Positions 7,643-16,714 of a stretch of 64,000 nt of DNA are shown here, piece by piece. The DNA is from Actinoalloteichus fjordicus (GTDB taxonomy: Bacteria > Actinomycetota > Actinomycetes > Mycobacteriales > Pseudonocardiaceae). The position numbers were made by a program, and so were the translations under genes. A model generated the notes under the pieces. That model was not told the origin of the DNA. It searched no databases and saw nothing but the letters and a program-made list of their open reading frames with translations. The stretch is taken from the NCBI RefSeq assembly GCF_001941625.1, contig NZ_CP016076.1:5688001-5752000 (forward strand), written 5' to 3'. The number at the start of each line of letters is the position of its first letter. The first letter of the stretch is position 1.

Positions 7643-8695
7643 ATGGACGGCACCGCCGGGGCAGCGGGCGGCTCCTCGGGGCGGCCCGCGCGACCCGTCA
7701 CGATCCACGACGTGGCACGAGCCGCAGGCGTGAGCACCTCGACGGTCTCCCGCGTACTCGACGAACGCCTGCCCCCCTCCCGCAGCGCCACCGCGCAGCG
7801 AGTCCGCGAGGCCGCCACCACCCTCGGCTACACCCGCGACGTCTACGCCGCCAGTCTGCGGCGACAGGGGACCAACACCATCGGCGTCCTCGTCCCCCGG
7901 CTCAGCGACACCGTCATGGCGATCCTGTACGAGGAGCTAGCGACGGCGTGCGAACAGCGCTCCCGATTCGCGGTCGTGGCCACCACCCAGGAGGACCGCG
8001 CGGCGGAACGCGCCGCCGCCGAGAGCCTGCTGCGCAGACGGGTCGACGGCCTGGTGATGACCACCGCCCGTTCCGACGACGACTTCCCCGCCGAGCTGCG
8101 GGCCAGGGGCGTGCCCCACGTGCTGGCGCTGCGCACCGACGGCGTCAGCGCCTCCTCGGTCGGGGACGACGAACTCGGCGGCTATCTCGCCACCCGGCAT
8201 CTGCTGGACCTCGGACATCGACGTGTCGCGCTGGTCGCGGGTCCCGATTACGCCTCCAGCGCCCGCAATCGGCGGGCCGGGTACCACCGCGCCATGGCCG
8301 AGCAGGGCGTGGACGCCGGTCCCGAACTGGTCCGCGAGTCGGGTTTCAGCATCGACGCGGGCGAGGACACCGGTCACGCCCTGCTCACCCACGCACCGCG
8401 TCCCACCGCGATCTTTGCCGTCAACGACAACACCGCCATCGGCGTGATGGCCGCCGCCCACCGGCTGAACCTGCGCGTTCCCGAGGACCTCTCCGTCGTC
8501 GGATACAACGACATCCCGCTGGTCAGCAGGCTTCCCGTGCCGTTGACCAGCGTCAAGGTCCCGTTCCACCTCATCGCGGCCGAGGCGTTGAACCTGCTGC
8601 TCGCGCCCCCGCGCGCCGGGGAGCAGGCCGTCCACGTCTGCACGCCGACGCTGATCCCCCGCGCGTCCACCACGCGCCCGGCCGCCGGGACCTGA
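7643..8695 (+). CDS. LacI family transcriptional regulator
   Basis: Repressor of 350 aa. After a short glycine/alanine-rich leader, the LacI headpiece reads TIHDVARAAGVSTSTVSRVLDERLPPS, with the hinge helix at YAASLRRQGTNTIGVLVP. The remainder is the two-lobed sugar-binding domain (ATRHLLDLGHRRVALVAGP, AIFAVNDNTAIGVMAAAHRLNLRVPEDLSVVGYNDIP). ATG at 7643 follows GGGAAGGGATC. It is divergent from the DapA-family/Nramp-like operon, with a perfect palindrome between them, so it most likely represses that operon in the absence of its inducer. Confidence 0.93.
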   Translation: MDGTAGAAGGSSGRPARPVTIHDVARAAGVSTSTVSRVLDERLPPSRSATAQRVREAATTLGYTRDVYAASLRRQGTNTIGVLVPRLSDTVMAILYEELATACEQRSRFAVVATTQEDRAAERAAAESLLRRRVDGLVMTTARSDDDFPAELRARGVPHVLALRTDGVSASSVGDDELGGYLATRHLLDLGHRRVALVAGPDYASSARNRRAGYHRAMAEQGVDAGPELVRESGFSIDAGEDTGHALLTHAPRPTAIFAVNDNTAIGVMAAAHRLNLRVPEDLSVVGYNDIPLVSRLPVPLTSVKVPFHLIAAEALNLLLAPPRAGEQAVHVCTPTLIPRASTTRPAAGT

Positions 8696-8970
8696 GCAGG
8701 CACGCTCGGGCCATACCGACCGCGAGAGCGCGAAATCCGCCTCGGAGGCCGGAGTCGCAGGCCGCACCCACGGCGGTGCCCCGCCGTTCCGCCGTGACTC
8801 CGGCAGGCGATTCATCTCGCCACGGAGTACGTCGACCCGAGAACTGACGGTCATCGACGCTAGGTTCGCCAGTGATCGGCGGACTTGCCGACAACCCGGG
8901 CTTCGCGTGTGCTCCGATCAGCGGCGAGCGGTGCCGGGGCCGGTTCTCGGATGTCGGATAGGGGCAGCAG

Positions 8971-9723
8971 ATGTCGTTGTTGGAGAACAAGGTCGCCGTG
9001 GTCTACGGCGGCGGCGGAGCGATCGGCGGCGCGGTGGCACGCGCATTCGCTCGGAACGGCGCCCAGGTCTTCCTGGCCGGACGGACCGCCGACCCGATGG
9101 CGAAGGTCGTCGCCGACATCCGGACGGCAGGCGGCACGGCGGAGTCGGTCGAGATGGACGCGCTCGACGAGACCGCCGTCGACTCCTTCGTGGACAGCGT
9201 GGTCGCGCGGACGGGCCGGGTCGACGTCTCGTTCAATCTCATCGGTCTCGGCGACGTCCAGCAGCCCCTCACCGAGATCTCGGTGGACGACTTCCTCACG
9301 CCGATCAGCACGGCGATGCGGTCCCACTTCCTCACGACCAGGGCCGCCGCCCGCCACATGATCCCGCAGGGATCCGGCGTGGTCCTGGCCTTCGGCGGCT
9401 CCGGCCCCCAGACCCTGCCGGGCCTGGGCGGCTTCAAGATCGCGCTGGACGCGCTGGAGGGTCTCCGCAGGCAGTGGGCCTGCGAACTGGGCAGACACGG
9501 CATCCGCGTCGTCACCCTCACCACCGGCGGAGTGCCGGAGTCGATCCCAGTCGACTTCGCGGTGCGGGCGGAGATCACCGAGGGCATCGTCCAGTCCGGC
9601 CTGCTCGACCGGGCCGCGACGCTGTCCGACGTCGGCGAGGTCGCCGTCTTCGTGGCCTCGGACCGGGCCAGGACGATCACCTCCGCCGCCGTCAACATGT
9701 CCTGCGGGGCGATCGTGGACTGA
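8971..9723 (+). CDS. SDR family protein with altered active site
   Basis: Rossmann-fold short-chain dehydrogenase/reductase homologue of 250 aa. The dinucleotide loop is VVYGGGGAIGGAVARAF and the usual C-terminal VAVFVASDRARTITSAAVNMSCG is present. The catalytic serine region reads LAFGGSGPQ. At the YxxxK position the sequence is LPGLGGFKIALDAL: the Lys is kept but the Tyr four residues before it is Leu. It may therefore be catalytically weak, use another residue, or be non-enzymatic. It stands alone on this strand; 275 bp upstream hold no gene. Confidence 0.85.
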   Translation: MSLLENKVAVVYGGGGAIGGAVARAFARNGAQVFLAGRTADPMAKVVADIRTAGGTAESVEMDALDETAVDSFVDSVVARTGRVDVSFNLIGLGDVQQPLTEISVDDFLTPISTAMRSHFLTTRAAARHMIPQGSGVVLAFGGSGPQTLPGLGGFKIALDALEGLRRQWACELGRHGIRVVTLTTGGVPESIPVDFAVRAEITEGIVQSGLLDRAATLSDVGEVAVFVASDRARTITSAAVNMSCGAIVD

Positions 9724-9881
9724 CGGGCTGCGCTGACGGTCCGGGCCGGGCGGGCCCGGGGCTCGACCAGGTGACGTGCCCGGCGCCGAGGCCCGGTCCT
9801 TCGAGGTCGGTCTCGCCGCCCGCACCGGCTCCAGACGGGCGAGGGCCTGGCCGGGCGCAGCACCCGACCTGCGAATCGTCC

Positions 9882-10703
9882 TCAGCCCCAGCCGATCCGC
9901 AGGCGCCGCCCGGCGGCCGCGCTGCCCTTGTACCGCACAGCGACCGCCGAGAGCGTCACGACGATGCCGACCAGCGCCGCGACCGCGACCAGCCCCGTCG
10001 ACGTGGTGAGCACGATCCAGGCCAGCGCCCAGGTCACCGAGGCGACGAAGCCGAACACCGCGAAGGCGTTGATCACCACGAGCGTGACGACGGCGGTCGT
10101 CGCCAGGACAGCGGCCACGGCCACCGACGCCGTGAGCCCGGCGGACAGCCGAAGGCCCAGCGCCGTGACCGTGGTGGCGGCCCCCACCACCGTCGCCATC
10201 GTCACCCAGCCCGCGTAGAACGTCACCGGGGTGTACAGCAGCAGTCGGTCGCCCCAGTCGCGTGCCGGAGTCTCCGTGAGCCGGACCCACGCCATGATCA
10301 GGCAGATCAGCAGCGCCACGATCACGACCTCGGCGAACGCGATCCAGCGTTGACCGAACACGAGCACCCAGCCCGCGTTGAGCACGCCCGCTGCCACGAG
10401 CCACCAGCCCGCCCTGCGATACACCCGACGGCCGCGCTGGGCAGGCAGCGCGGCCCGCACGGCCAGCGCCAGGGTCGAGACGTAGATCAGCGACCAGATC
10501 GCGAAGGCGCCGCCGCCCGGCAGCAGCGGCGTGGGATACGAGTTCGCGACCGTGCCGATCTGCTCGCCCCACACCCCGATCCCGCCGACAGCCCCCGCCG
10601 CGACCTGCGCGACCATCGCGATCAGCAGTGCGACCGAGCGCACCGAGTCGGCCGGTCGTGGCGCGGCGCCGTCAGTGACGTCCGTGGTGCTCGTCTCACT
10701 CAT
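9882..10703 (-). CDS. TspO/MBR-like (tryptophan-rich) membrane protein
   Basis: Polytopic membrane protein of 273 aa. Its first half resembles the TspO/tryptophan-rich sensory protein fold (PGGGAFAIWSLIYVSTLALAVRA, WWLVAAGVLNAGWVLVFG). Several further hydrophobic helices extend beyond the five of classical TspO, so it belongs to the larger actinobacterial group of relatives. Known TspO proteins bind tetrapyrroles or sterol-like ligands; that function is not demonstrated for this group. ATG at 10703 gives better spacing to AGGAG than the adjacent ATG at 10706. The neighbouring SDR is on the same strand. Confidence 0.75.
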   Translation of the reverse strand: MSETSTTDVTDGAAPRPADSVRSVALLIAMVAQVAAGAVGGIGVWGEQIGTVANSYPTPLLPGGGAFAIWSLIYVSTLALAVRAALPAQRGRRVYRRAGWWLVAAGVLNAGWVLVFGQRWIAFAEVVIVALLICLIMAWVRLTETPARDWGDRLLLYTPVTFYAGWVTMATVVGAATTVTALGLRLSAGLTASVAVAAVLATTAVVTLVVINAFAVFGFVASVTWALAWIVLTTSTGLVAVAALVGIVVTLSAVAVRYKGSAAAGRRLRIGWG

Positions 10704-10766
10704 CATCCGCTCCTGTCGATCGGCGGTCCGTCCCGACCGCGTGCTCGGCGGTCCGTCCGCTGGTGA

Positions 10767-11744
10767 TCAGGGTTCGAGATCCACCGCCCGAGCGCAGAAC
10801 TCCCACAGCGACTGCCGTTGCGCCGCCGTCTCCCTCGTCCACGGCAGCAGCGACACCGGACGGGCCCGCCGGTCATGCCAGAACCGGCCCAGGACCGGCC
10901 GTGGCTCCACCGCAGCCAGCCAGACCGTCGTGTCGGCGCCCTGCTCGGCGGTGCGCAGCACTCGCAGGGTGCGTCGGTGGAAGCCCGGCAGCGCCGAGGC
11001 GATGCCGGGGGTGTCCACCCAGCCCGGATGCATCGCATAGACCGCGATGCCGTCCGCCGACCATCGCCGAGCCAGCACGGGCAGCAGGGTCACCTGGATG
11101 CGCTTGCTGCGCGCGTAGGCGGCAGCTCCCCGATAACGGCCCCGGTTGTACTCCGGATCGACCACCGGCGACGGCTGCGCGTACATCCCGCCGGAGGACA
11201 CCCAGATCACCCGGGCGGCCCCCGCCGCACGCAGTTCCGGACGCAGCGACTCGGTCATCAGCAGCGGTCCGAGGACGTGCGTGGCCAGTGTCAGCTCGTC
11301 ACCACGCTCGGTGGTCCGCCGATGCTCCGGCAGTACGCCCGCGTTGTGCACCAGTATGTCGAGCGTCGACTCGGTCCGGCGGAACTCTTCGACGAAGCGT
11401 CGGACGTCGTCGAGGTCGGCCACGTCGCACCGCCAGACCCGCAGCCGGGCGGTCGGGTCGGCGGCGGCCAGGTCGGCACGGGTCCGCTCTCCCTTGGCCG
11501 GGTCGCGGACCAGCAGATGGACTCGCGCGCCGAGCCGGGTCAGCCCGGCGGCGGTGGCCTTGCCGAGCCCAGAGTTCGCCCCGGTGACGATCGCGGAGCG
11601 GCCCGCCAAGGCGTCCGGGGCCGGGTCGGGCTGCCAACCGGGCAGGCGACGGCGCAGTGCGAGGCCCCACCGGGGATAGCCGCCGAGCACGGTCCGATCC
11701 AGCAGTGTGTCCAGCAGCAGGCCGCTCCGTTCCGCCACGGTCAT
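10767..11744 (-). CDS. short-chain dehydrogenase/reductase (retinol-dehydrogenase-like)
   Basis: NAD(P)-dependent oxidoreductase of 325 aa, longer than a classical SDR through an N-terminal extension (LLLDTLLDRTVLGGYPRWGLALRRRLPGW). Motifs are the cofactor loop TGANSGLG, DILVHNAG, catalytic Ser in VIWVSSGGMY and YARSK as YxxxK. This pattern resembles the eukaryote-like retinol dehydrogenase/DHRS group, whose substrates are lipophilic alcohols or ketones. ATG at 11744 (MTVAERSG) is preceded by GAGGGGAGC and preferred over a longer frame from 11789. It may be cotranscribed with the TspO-like gene. Confidence 0.85.
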   Translation of the reverse strand: MTVAERSGLLLDTLLDRTVLGGYPRWGLALRRRLPGWQPDPAPDALAGRSAIVTGANSGLGKATAAGLTRLGARVHLLVRDPAKGERTRADLAAADPTARLRVWRCDVADLDDVRRFVEEFRRTESTLDILVHNAGVLPEHRRTTERGDELTLATHVLGPLLMTESLRPELRAAGAARVIWVSSGGMYAQPSPVVDPEYNRGRYRGAAAYARSKRIQVTLLPVLARRWSADGIAVYAMHPGWVDTPGIASALPGFHRRTLRVLRTAEQGADTTVWLAAVEPRPVLGRFWHDRRARPVSLLPWTRETAAQRQSLWEFCARAVDLEP

Positions 11745-11953
11745 CTCGACAGCTCCCCTCGACGCACGTCCTCGGTCCCTTGCAGGCATTCCCGGCCGTC
11801 GGCCGCGTCCCGACCGAAGGCCCTATGAGGTTCGTACCCGGCGGCGGTCCGGTTCTCCCCTTTTCGGCGCGAGTTCCGGAGATCTCCGCCTGCTCGACCG
11901 ATGTCGGGGACCGCGCGGAGGGCGAAATCGCAGCCGAGGAGCCGTTCGCGTCG

Positions 11954-12355
11954 CTACTGCGCCGCGCTCATGTCCATCCAGGTGACCTCCCACTGGTGAC
12001 CGTCGAGGTCCTGGAAGCCGCGCAGATACATCGAGCCCTCATCCATCGTCTCGGTGTCGGACACCCCGCCTGCGGCCAGGGCCGCGTCGGCCAACCGGTC
12101 CACCGCGGCTCGGTCCTCGGCGCTCAACGCCAGGATCGTCTCGGTGCTTCGGGTGGCGTCCGCGACGGGCTTGGTGGTGAAGGTCGAGAAGAAGGGCTCG
12201 ACGAGCAGCATCACGTAGATGGCGTCGCTGATCACCATGCAGGAGGCGTTCTCGTCGGAGAACTGCGGATTCCGGGTGAAGCCCAGCTCCTGATAGAACG
12301 TGGTCGCCCGCCCGAGATCCTTGACGGGCAGGTTCACGAAGATCATCGGGTTCAT
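11954..12355 (-). CDS. VOC (glyoxalase/bleomycin-resistance fold) family protein
   Basis: Small 133-aa protein with two paired beta-alpha-beta-beta-beta modules: IFVNLPVKDLGRATTFYQELGFTRNPQFS and the closing MYLRGFQDLDGHQWEVTWMDM. DLDGHQWE supplies the C-terminal metal-ligand glutamate. The family includes glyoxalases, extradiol dioxygenases and antibiotic-binding proteins; which role applies here is unknown. ATG at 12355 was chosen because MNPMIFVNLPVKDL is the conserved start of such proteins. Confidence 0.85.
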   Translation of the reverse strand: MNPMIFVNLPVKDLGRATTFYQELGFTRNPQFSDENASCMVISDAIYVMLLVEPFFSTFTTKPVADATRSTETILALSAEDRAAVDRLADAALAAGGVSDTETMDEGSMYLRGFQDLDGHQWEVTWMDMSAAQ

Positions 12356-13048
12356 CGACCACTCATCTCTCTCGGGTAGCGGAATCGGGCGGACGAGGCC
12401 GGACGGGATCAGGGCATCGACCGGGACCGAGGCGAGCCTCGAAGCCACCCTGGCACCTCCCCACGCCGATCGGTCGCGACGCGCCCGCCCCGAAAGGAGT
12501 GCCTTTCCGGCCTGCCCTGCCCGATGCCGCAACACCGCGCAAGCCGTCGCGGGACGACCGCACGCCGCTTTCGCTCCTCGATGCGGCGGCCTGATCCGGC
12601 CGACGGGCCGCGCCTGCCCTCGTGCCCGACGACGCAGGCAGGATCATCCGGTCGATTCGCGCGGGCGGGCCGACTGGTCAGCCCCGGCCGTGCGCCTCAT
12701 TCCCCGGCCGGTTCCCCGGTCGCGGTCCTCGTCGACCGGTCCGGTTCGTACGTGGGCGTTGGAGCGGCCGTCGACGTTGCGGGGAGTTGGCGGCCCGGAG
12801 GACTCGCAGCGCGCTCAGCGTGATCCAGCAGTGCTCATTCCGGTGCGCCTGCCGCCGAGCACGAGGCCCGGTCGACGGTCCACCCGCCGTCGTCACGTCG
12901 TCGGGCAGCGAGCCGGTCGGAGGTCCTGCTCGATCGCGGCGGCGGAGTAAGCGCTCGGGTGCGAGACCGATCTCCTCGATCGTGCGCGGCGGCCTCGAAC
13001 CCGACCGTAACCGGTCTCGGTCTTCGACCGGTTGCGGTGGGGAGGCCG
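12356..13048. other. long intergenic region, no gene recognised
   Basis: About 690 bp between the VOC gene promoter and the stop of the alpha/beta hydrolase. Open frames in all registers are compositionally biased (Arg, Pro, Gly, Ser) without domains, and no RNA gene or long repeat is apparent. It may be remnant sequence. Confidence 0.5.
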
Positions 13049-13939
13049 TCAGCCCGCCGCCTTGCCGTACTTCGCTCGGTCGGCGGCGAGGAAGTCGATG
13101 ATCAGGCCGTTGACCCGCTCCGGCGACTGGCGATTGGACCAGTGACCATTGCCCGCCAGCATCTCCAGTCGCGCGCCCGGCACCTTGGCCGCCGCCGCCA
13201 CCGTGTGCTTCGGCCGGATGCCCACGTCCTTGTCACCCTGGATGAAGAGCGTCGGGCAGGAGATCTCCGCCAGTCTCGGCCGCAGATCGAGCTTCATCTT
13301 CAGGAAGCCGATCGAGCCGTTCTGCCAGTCCGACGACCCGGCGCCGCCGTCGAGGACCAGCTGGTGGACCTCGTCGACGATCTCCTCGAAGTCGTCGACC
13401 GGGCCGGGGATCAGGGTGTTCCTGACCAGGGAGGCGACCGCCTTGCGTTTGCGGAACATCATCGTCGACAGGCCGTGGCTCAGCAGCGGCAGCTTGGCGA
13501 TCAGCCACAACAGCTGGTGCACGCCGGGCGGGAAGGAGATGATGCCCCCCGGCGCGATGGGAACGATGTTGCGCACCCGCTCCGGGTGCTCGATGGCGTA
13601 GGCCAGGGTCATCCCGCCGCCCTGGGACATGCCGACGAGGTTCACCGTCTCCAGGCCGAAGTGATCGAGGACGCCGGTGATGCAGCGCAGCATCGTCGAG
13701 TGATCGGCGATTCCCGCCCAGTCCCGACTGCCGCCCTGCTTCGGCCAGTCCAGCGCGAACACCCGGTGCTCGGCGGCGAGCGCGGGGATGAGGTGTCGCC
13801 AGCTGAGCATCGCGTTGTCCAGGCCCGCGCCGCTCAACAACAGCACCGGCGGCCCGTGGTCGCCCGCCGTGATGACGCGGAGGCGGCCCTCCGGGAACTC
13901 GACGTAGGTGCTCTCGTACAGATCCTGCTGGTCGGTCAT
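13049..13939 (-). CDS. alpha/beta-hydrolase
   Basis: Serine hydrolase of 296 aa. The nucleophile elbow is GMSQGG, the oxyanion region VLLLSGAGLDN, the acid lies near LFIQGDKDVGI, and the catalytic His is in AGNGHWSNRQSPE. It resembles esterase/C-C hydrolase or haloperoxidase-like members; the substrate is undetermined. It follows a TetR gene with a 4-bp ATGA overlap, so the two are translationally coupled and the hydrolase is probably the repressed function. The start at 13939 is fixed by that overlap. Confidence 0.88.
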   Translation of the reverse strand: MTDQQDLYESTYVEFPEGRLRVITAGDHGPPVLLLSGAGLDNAMLSWRHLIPALAAEHRVFALDWPKQGGSRDWAGIADHSTMLRCITGVLDHFGLETVNLVGMSQGGGMTLAYAIEHPERVRNIVPIAPGGIISFPPGVHQLLWLIAKLPLLSHGLSTMMFRKRKAVASLVRNTLIPGPVDDFEEIVDEVHQLVLDGGAGSSDWQNGSIGFLKMKLDLRPRLAEISCPTLFIQGDKDVGIRPKHTVAAAAKVPGARLEMLAGNGHWSNRQSPERVNGLIIDFLAADRAKYGKAAG

Positions 13940-14625
13940 GCCGATCCTCTCTCTGGTGCCTGCAACTGGGTCGCCACCCGATCGAGCAGCCGGAGCTGCG
14001 CCGCCTGCGTCTCCTGCCGGTCCGCGTCCGCCTCGGACCGGTCCAGCCCCCGCTCGACCAGTTCGGTGATCACGTCCAGCGCGCCGTCGAGCTGCTTCTC
14101 GCTCAACCCGCCCATCAGCGGGCCGACGGACAGGAAGCCGACGGTCACGGCGCTCAGGGCGAGGGCGACGGCGTCGGAGTCGATGTCGGCGCGAATCGCG
14201 CCCGCCCGCTGGAGTTCGGCGAGGTACTCGGTGAGCCAGGCGAGACGCAGGGCGTAGCGGTCGTCGGTTCGATCGCGGGCGTAGGAACCGAGTACGTCGG
14301 AGGTGCCGTAGAGGAAGGCGTACACGAGCGGCTCGCCCCGCAGCGCCTGGATGCCGAACCGGTACACGGCCGCCAGTCCCATCGGCTCGGCGTCCTCCTC
14401 CACTCGAGCGCGCACGTCGGCGACGAGCCTGCCGACGCTGCGGACGAGCAGGGCGTCGAGCACCGCCTCCTTGCTCGGGTACTCCCGGTACACCGCTCCC
14501 TTCGCGATCCCGGCGCGCTCGGCGATGTCGGCGACCGTCGTGCGGTCGTAGCCACGCGTCCGGATCAGGTCCTCCGCGGTGTCGAGGATGACGGCGGAGC
14601 GATTCGGGATCAGCGGTCTCGGCAT
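13936..14625 (-). CDS. TetR family transcriptional regulator
   Basis: Repressor of 229 aa. The helix-turn-helix reads DTAEDLIRTRGYDRTTVADIAERAGIAKGAVYREYPSKEAVLDALL, very close to the family consensus. A helical C-terminal ligand domain follows. It is the first gene of a two-gene operon with the alpha/beta hydrolase (4-bp overlap). A 10-bp-arm inverted repeat 14-47 bp upstream of the start is a likely autoregulatory operator. Confidence 0.92.
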   Translation of the reverse strand: MPRPLIPNRSAVILDTAEDLIRTRGYDRTTVADIAERAGIAKGAVYREYPSKEAVLDALLVRSVGRLVADVRARVEEDAEPMGLAAVYRFGIQALRGEPLVYAFLYGTSDVLGSYARDRTDDRYALRLAWLTEYLAELQRAGAIRADIDSDAVALALSAVTVGFLSVGPLMGGLSEKQLDGALDVITELVERGLDRSEADADRQETQAAQLRLLDRVATQLQAPERGSA

Positions 14626-14638
14626 GGGCGCCCCCCTT

Positions 14639-14672
14639 CGTAGTGACCAGATTATCAGATTGGGTCACTACG
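14639..14672. promoter_or_regulatory. operator/promoter of the TetR-hydrolase operon
   Basis: Perfect 10-bp inverted arms CGTAGTGACC (14639-14648) and GGTCACTACG (14663-14672) are separated by 14 bp. The spacer is A/T-rich, and on the minus strand contains TGATAATCT, which could serve as a -10. A repressor bound here would cover the promoter. Confidence 0.7.
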
Positions 14673-14865
14673 AGGCGATCCTCCACATCTCCCCTGTTCA
14701 GAGACTCGGTTTTCGCCGTTGCGGCCTCGGGCACCCCTCCGGTGTGCGGGTGACAGCGCATCGGTGGCAGCCCCCGTCGACGGGCCGACGACCACCGCGA
14801 CCGCACCCCGCGCACGCAACGACATCCGACGCCGGACACACCCGGCCAGCGACGAGGAGGCGGCG

Positions 14866-15294
14866 ATGACCACGATGACCACTGCCGAGTACGAGAGCTT
14901 CATCCAGGACGGCACCCGCACGGCGAAGGTCGCCACGGTGCGTGCCGACGGACGCCCGCACGTCACGCCGGTGTGGTTCGTCCTAGACGGCTCGGACCTC
15001 GTGTTCACCACGAGTGCGCACTCCGCCAAGGGCCATGACCTGATCCGCACCGCACAGGCGGCCGTGTGTGTCGAGGACGACGACCCGCCGTTCTCCTTCG
15101 CCGTCGTGGAGGGCACCGTCGCGACCGAGGACGAGCCCGCCGACGTCCTGCACTGGTCGACGCGCAACGCCGCCCGCTACATGGGCGAGGAGCTGGCCGA
15201 GGAGTACGGGCGGCTCAATGCGGGCGAGGGCATGATGACGGTGCGTCTCACGCCCACCAAGATCATCGCGGAGAAGGACCTGACGAACGGCTGA
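14866..15294 (+). CDS. PPOX-class (split beta-barrel) F420/FMN-binding protein
   Basis: Protein of 142 aa with the pyridoxamine-5'-phosphate-oxidase-like fold. TAKVATVRADGRPHVTPVWFVLDGSDLVFTT is the typical N-terminal half, and MMTVRLTPTKIIAEKDL closes the barrel. In actinobacteria such single-domain proteins are often F420-dependent reductases, acting on varied electron-poor substrates; FMN or haem use cannot be excluded. ATG at 14866 follows GAGGAGG. It is divergent from the TetR-hydrolase pair. Confidence 0.85.
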   Translation: MTTMTTAEYESFIQDGTRTAKVATVRADGRPHVTPVWFVLDGSDLVFTTSAHSAKGHDLIRTAQAAVCVEDDDPPFSFAVVEGTVATEDEPADVLHWSTRNAARYMGEELAEEYGRLNAGEGMMTVRLTPTKIIAEKDLTNG

Positions 15295-15515
15295 GCCGCC
15301 CCGGGGCGCCCTGCGAGATACCCGGCCCGTCCTGGCTGATCGCAGCCGCCCTCCGCCGCCTCCGCCCGCACCCTGGGCAGGCGGCCACCCTGGGCAGGCG
15401 GCTTCCGACTCGAGCTCCGACAGGTTCTCGCCGTCGAGGCCCGCCGCTTACAGTGTTCGTCGGCGATGGCCGGACAGGTTCTTCGGCGGCAGCCGGATGG
15501 CGAGGGGGCAGGCGG

Positions 15516-16535
15516 TTGGTCGAGGGCGTACGACGGGTGTCGATGGCCGACGTCGCGCGGCTGGCGGGCGTGTCCTCGCAGACGGTGTCCAGGGTGTCCA
15601 ACGGACATCCCAGCGTCATGGAGTCGACCCGGCGCCAGGTGGTGCTGGCGATGCAGGAGCTGGGCTACCGGCCCAACAGCGCGGCCCGTGCCCTCAAGCG
15701 CGGCGAGTTCCGCACGATCGGCGTCATCCTGTTCACCCTGTCCAGCACCGGCAACGTCCGCACGCTGGAGGCGATCTCCGTATCGGCCGCCAACGAGGGC
15801 TATGCCGTGACCCTGTTGCCGGTGAGCGTGCCGACGCAGGCGGGGATGCACGGTGCCTTCACCCGGCTCGGCGAGCTGGCGGTGGACGCGATCATCGTCA
15901 TCATGGAGGTGCATCTGCTGGATGCGACGACGGTGGACCTGCCGCGCAACGTGCCGATCGTGGTCGCCCAGTCCGGTGAGGACGACCTCTACAGCATCGT
16001 CGACACCGATCAGGTCGGCGGCACCCGGGACGCGGTGCGGCACCTGCTCGACCTGGGACATCGCACCGTCTGGCATCTCGCGGGGCCGGACGAGTCCTTC
16101 GCGGCCCGGCGCAGGGCCGCCGCCTGGGAGCAGGTGCTGCGCGAGCAGGGGCGCGAGGTCCCGCCGCCGGTCCGAGGCGACTGGTCGGCCGACTCCGGCC
16201 ACCGCGCGGGCCTGCTGCTCGCGGCGGAACCCGACTGCACGGCGATCTTCGCGGCCAACGACCAAATGGCCCTCGGCCTGCTCCGCGCCCTGCACGAGGC
16301 GGGCCGCGCGGTGCCTGCGGACGTCAGCGTCGTCGGCTTCGACGACATTCCGGACGCAGGCTCGTTCCTGCCGCCGCTGACCACGATCCACCAGGACTTC
16401 ACCGAGGTCGGTCGTCGACTCGTCGCCGGAGTGCTGCATCAGATGCGCGGCGAGGCCGTCGAACGAGGCCGGACGCTGGTACCCACCCGTCTCGTACTAC
16501 GCGAGAGCACCGCGCCGCCCCATGATCGGCGCTGA
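15516..16535 (+). CDS. LacI family transcriptional regulator
   Basis: Regulator of 339 aa. The headpiece reads RRVSMADVARLAGVSSQTVSRVSNGHPSVMESTRRQV, with the hinge at AARALKRGEFRTIGVIL. The sugar-binding lobes include AVRHLLDLGHRTVWHLAGP and AIFAANDQMALGLLRALHEAG...VSVVGFDDIPDAGSFLPPLTTI. The SxQTVSRV recognition helix is like that of E. coli LacI. TTG at 15516, with GAGGGGG 7 nt upstream, is favoured because the RRVSM residues before the usual core are conserved; ATG at 15543 would cut them. No metabolic target lies immediately beside it; the sugar loci downstream are candidates. Confidence 0.88.
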   Translation: MVEGVRRVSMADVARLAGVSSQTVSRVSNGHPSVMESTRRQVVLAMQELGYRPNSAARALKRGEFRTIGVILFTLSSTGNVRTLEAISVSAANEGYAVTLLPVSVPTQAGMHGAFTRLGELAVDAIIVIMEVHLLDATTVDLPRNVPIVVAQSGEDDLYSIVDTDQVGGTRDAVRHLLDLGHRTVWHLAGPDESFAARRRAAAWEQVLREQGREVPPPVRGDWSADSGHRAGLLLAAEPDCTAIFAANDQMALGLLRALHEAGRAVPADVSVVGFDDIPDAGSFLPPLTTIHQDFTEVGRRLVAGVLHQMRGEAVERGRTLVPTRLVLRESTAPPHDRR

Positions 16536-16685
16536 TCGCGGCCAATCCGCAGCACGACACGCTCGAGGGCTGGACCGCCGCATCGGAATGGGCCGGTCAC
16601 CGACAGCCGAGCACCCTCGCATCGGGACCTCCCTCGCATCGCGACATTTCGCGCGCCCCGACACCGCATACCGCCGTCAGTAAAC

Positions 16686-16699
16686 ATACCGATCGGTAT
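16686..16699. promoter_or_regulatory. TetR-type operator (orphan)
   Basis: ATACCGATCGGTAT is a perfect 14-bp palindrome of the kind bound by TetR repressors that control their own and oxidoreductase genes. It lies 15 bp upstream of the ATG of the truncated oxidoreductase at 16715, so the promoter outlived the gene. No TetR gene adjoins it. Confidence 0.65.
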
Positions 16700-16714
16700 A
16701 CCTAGGAGAATGTC

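Noticed and set aside
12356-13048. Possible unannotated gene in the 690-bp gap
   Set aside because: All frames are biased in composition, with no family motif and no ribosome site at a sensible start.
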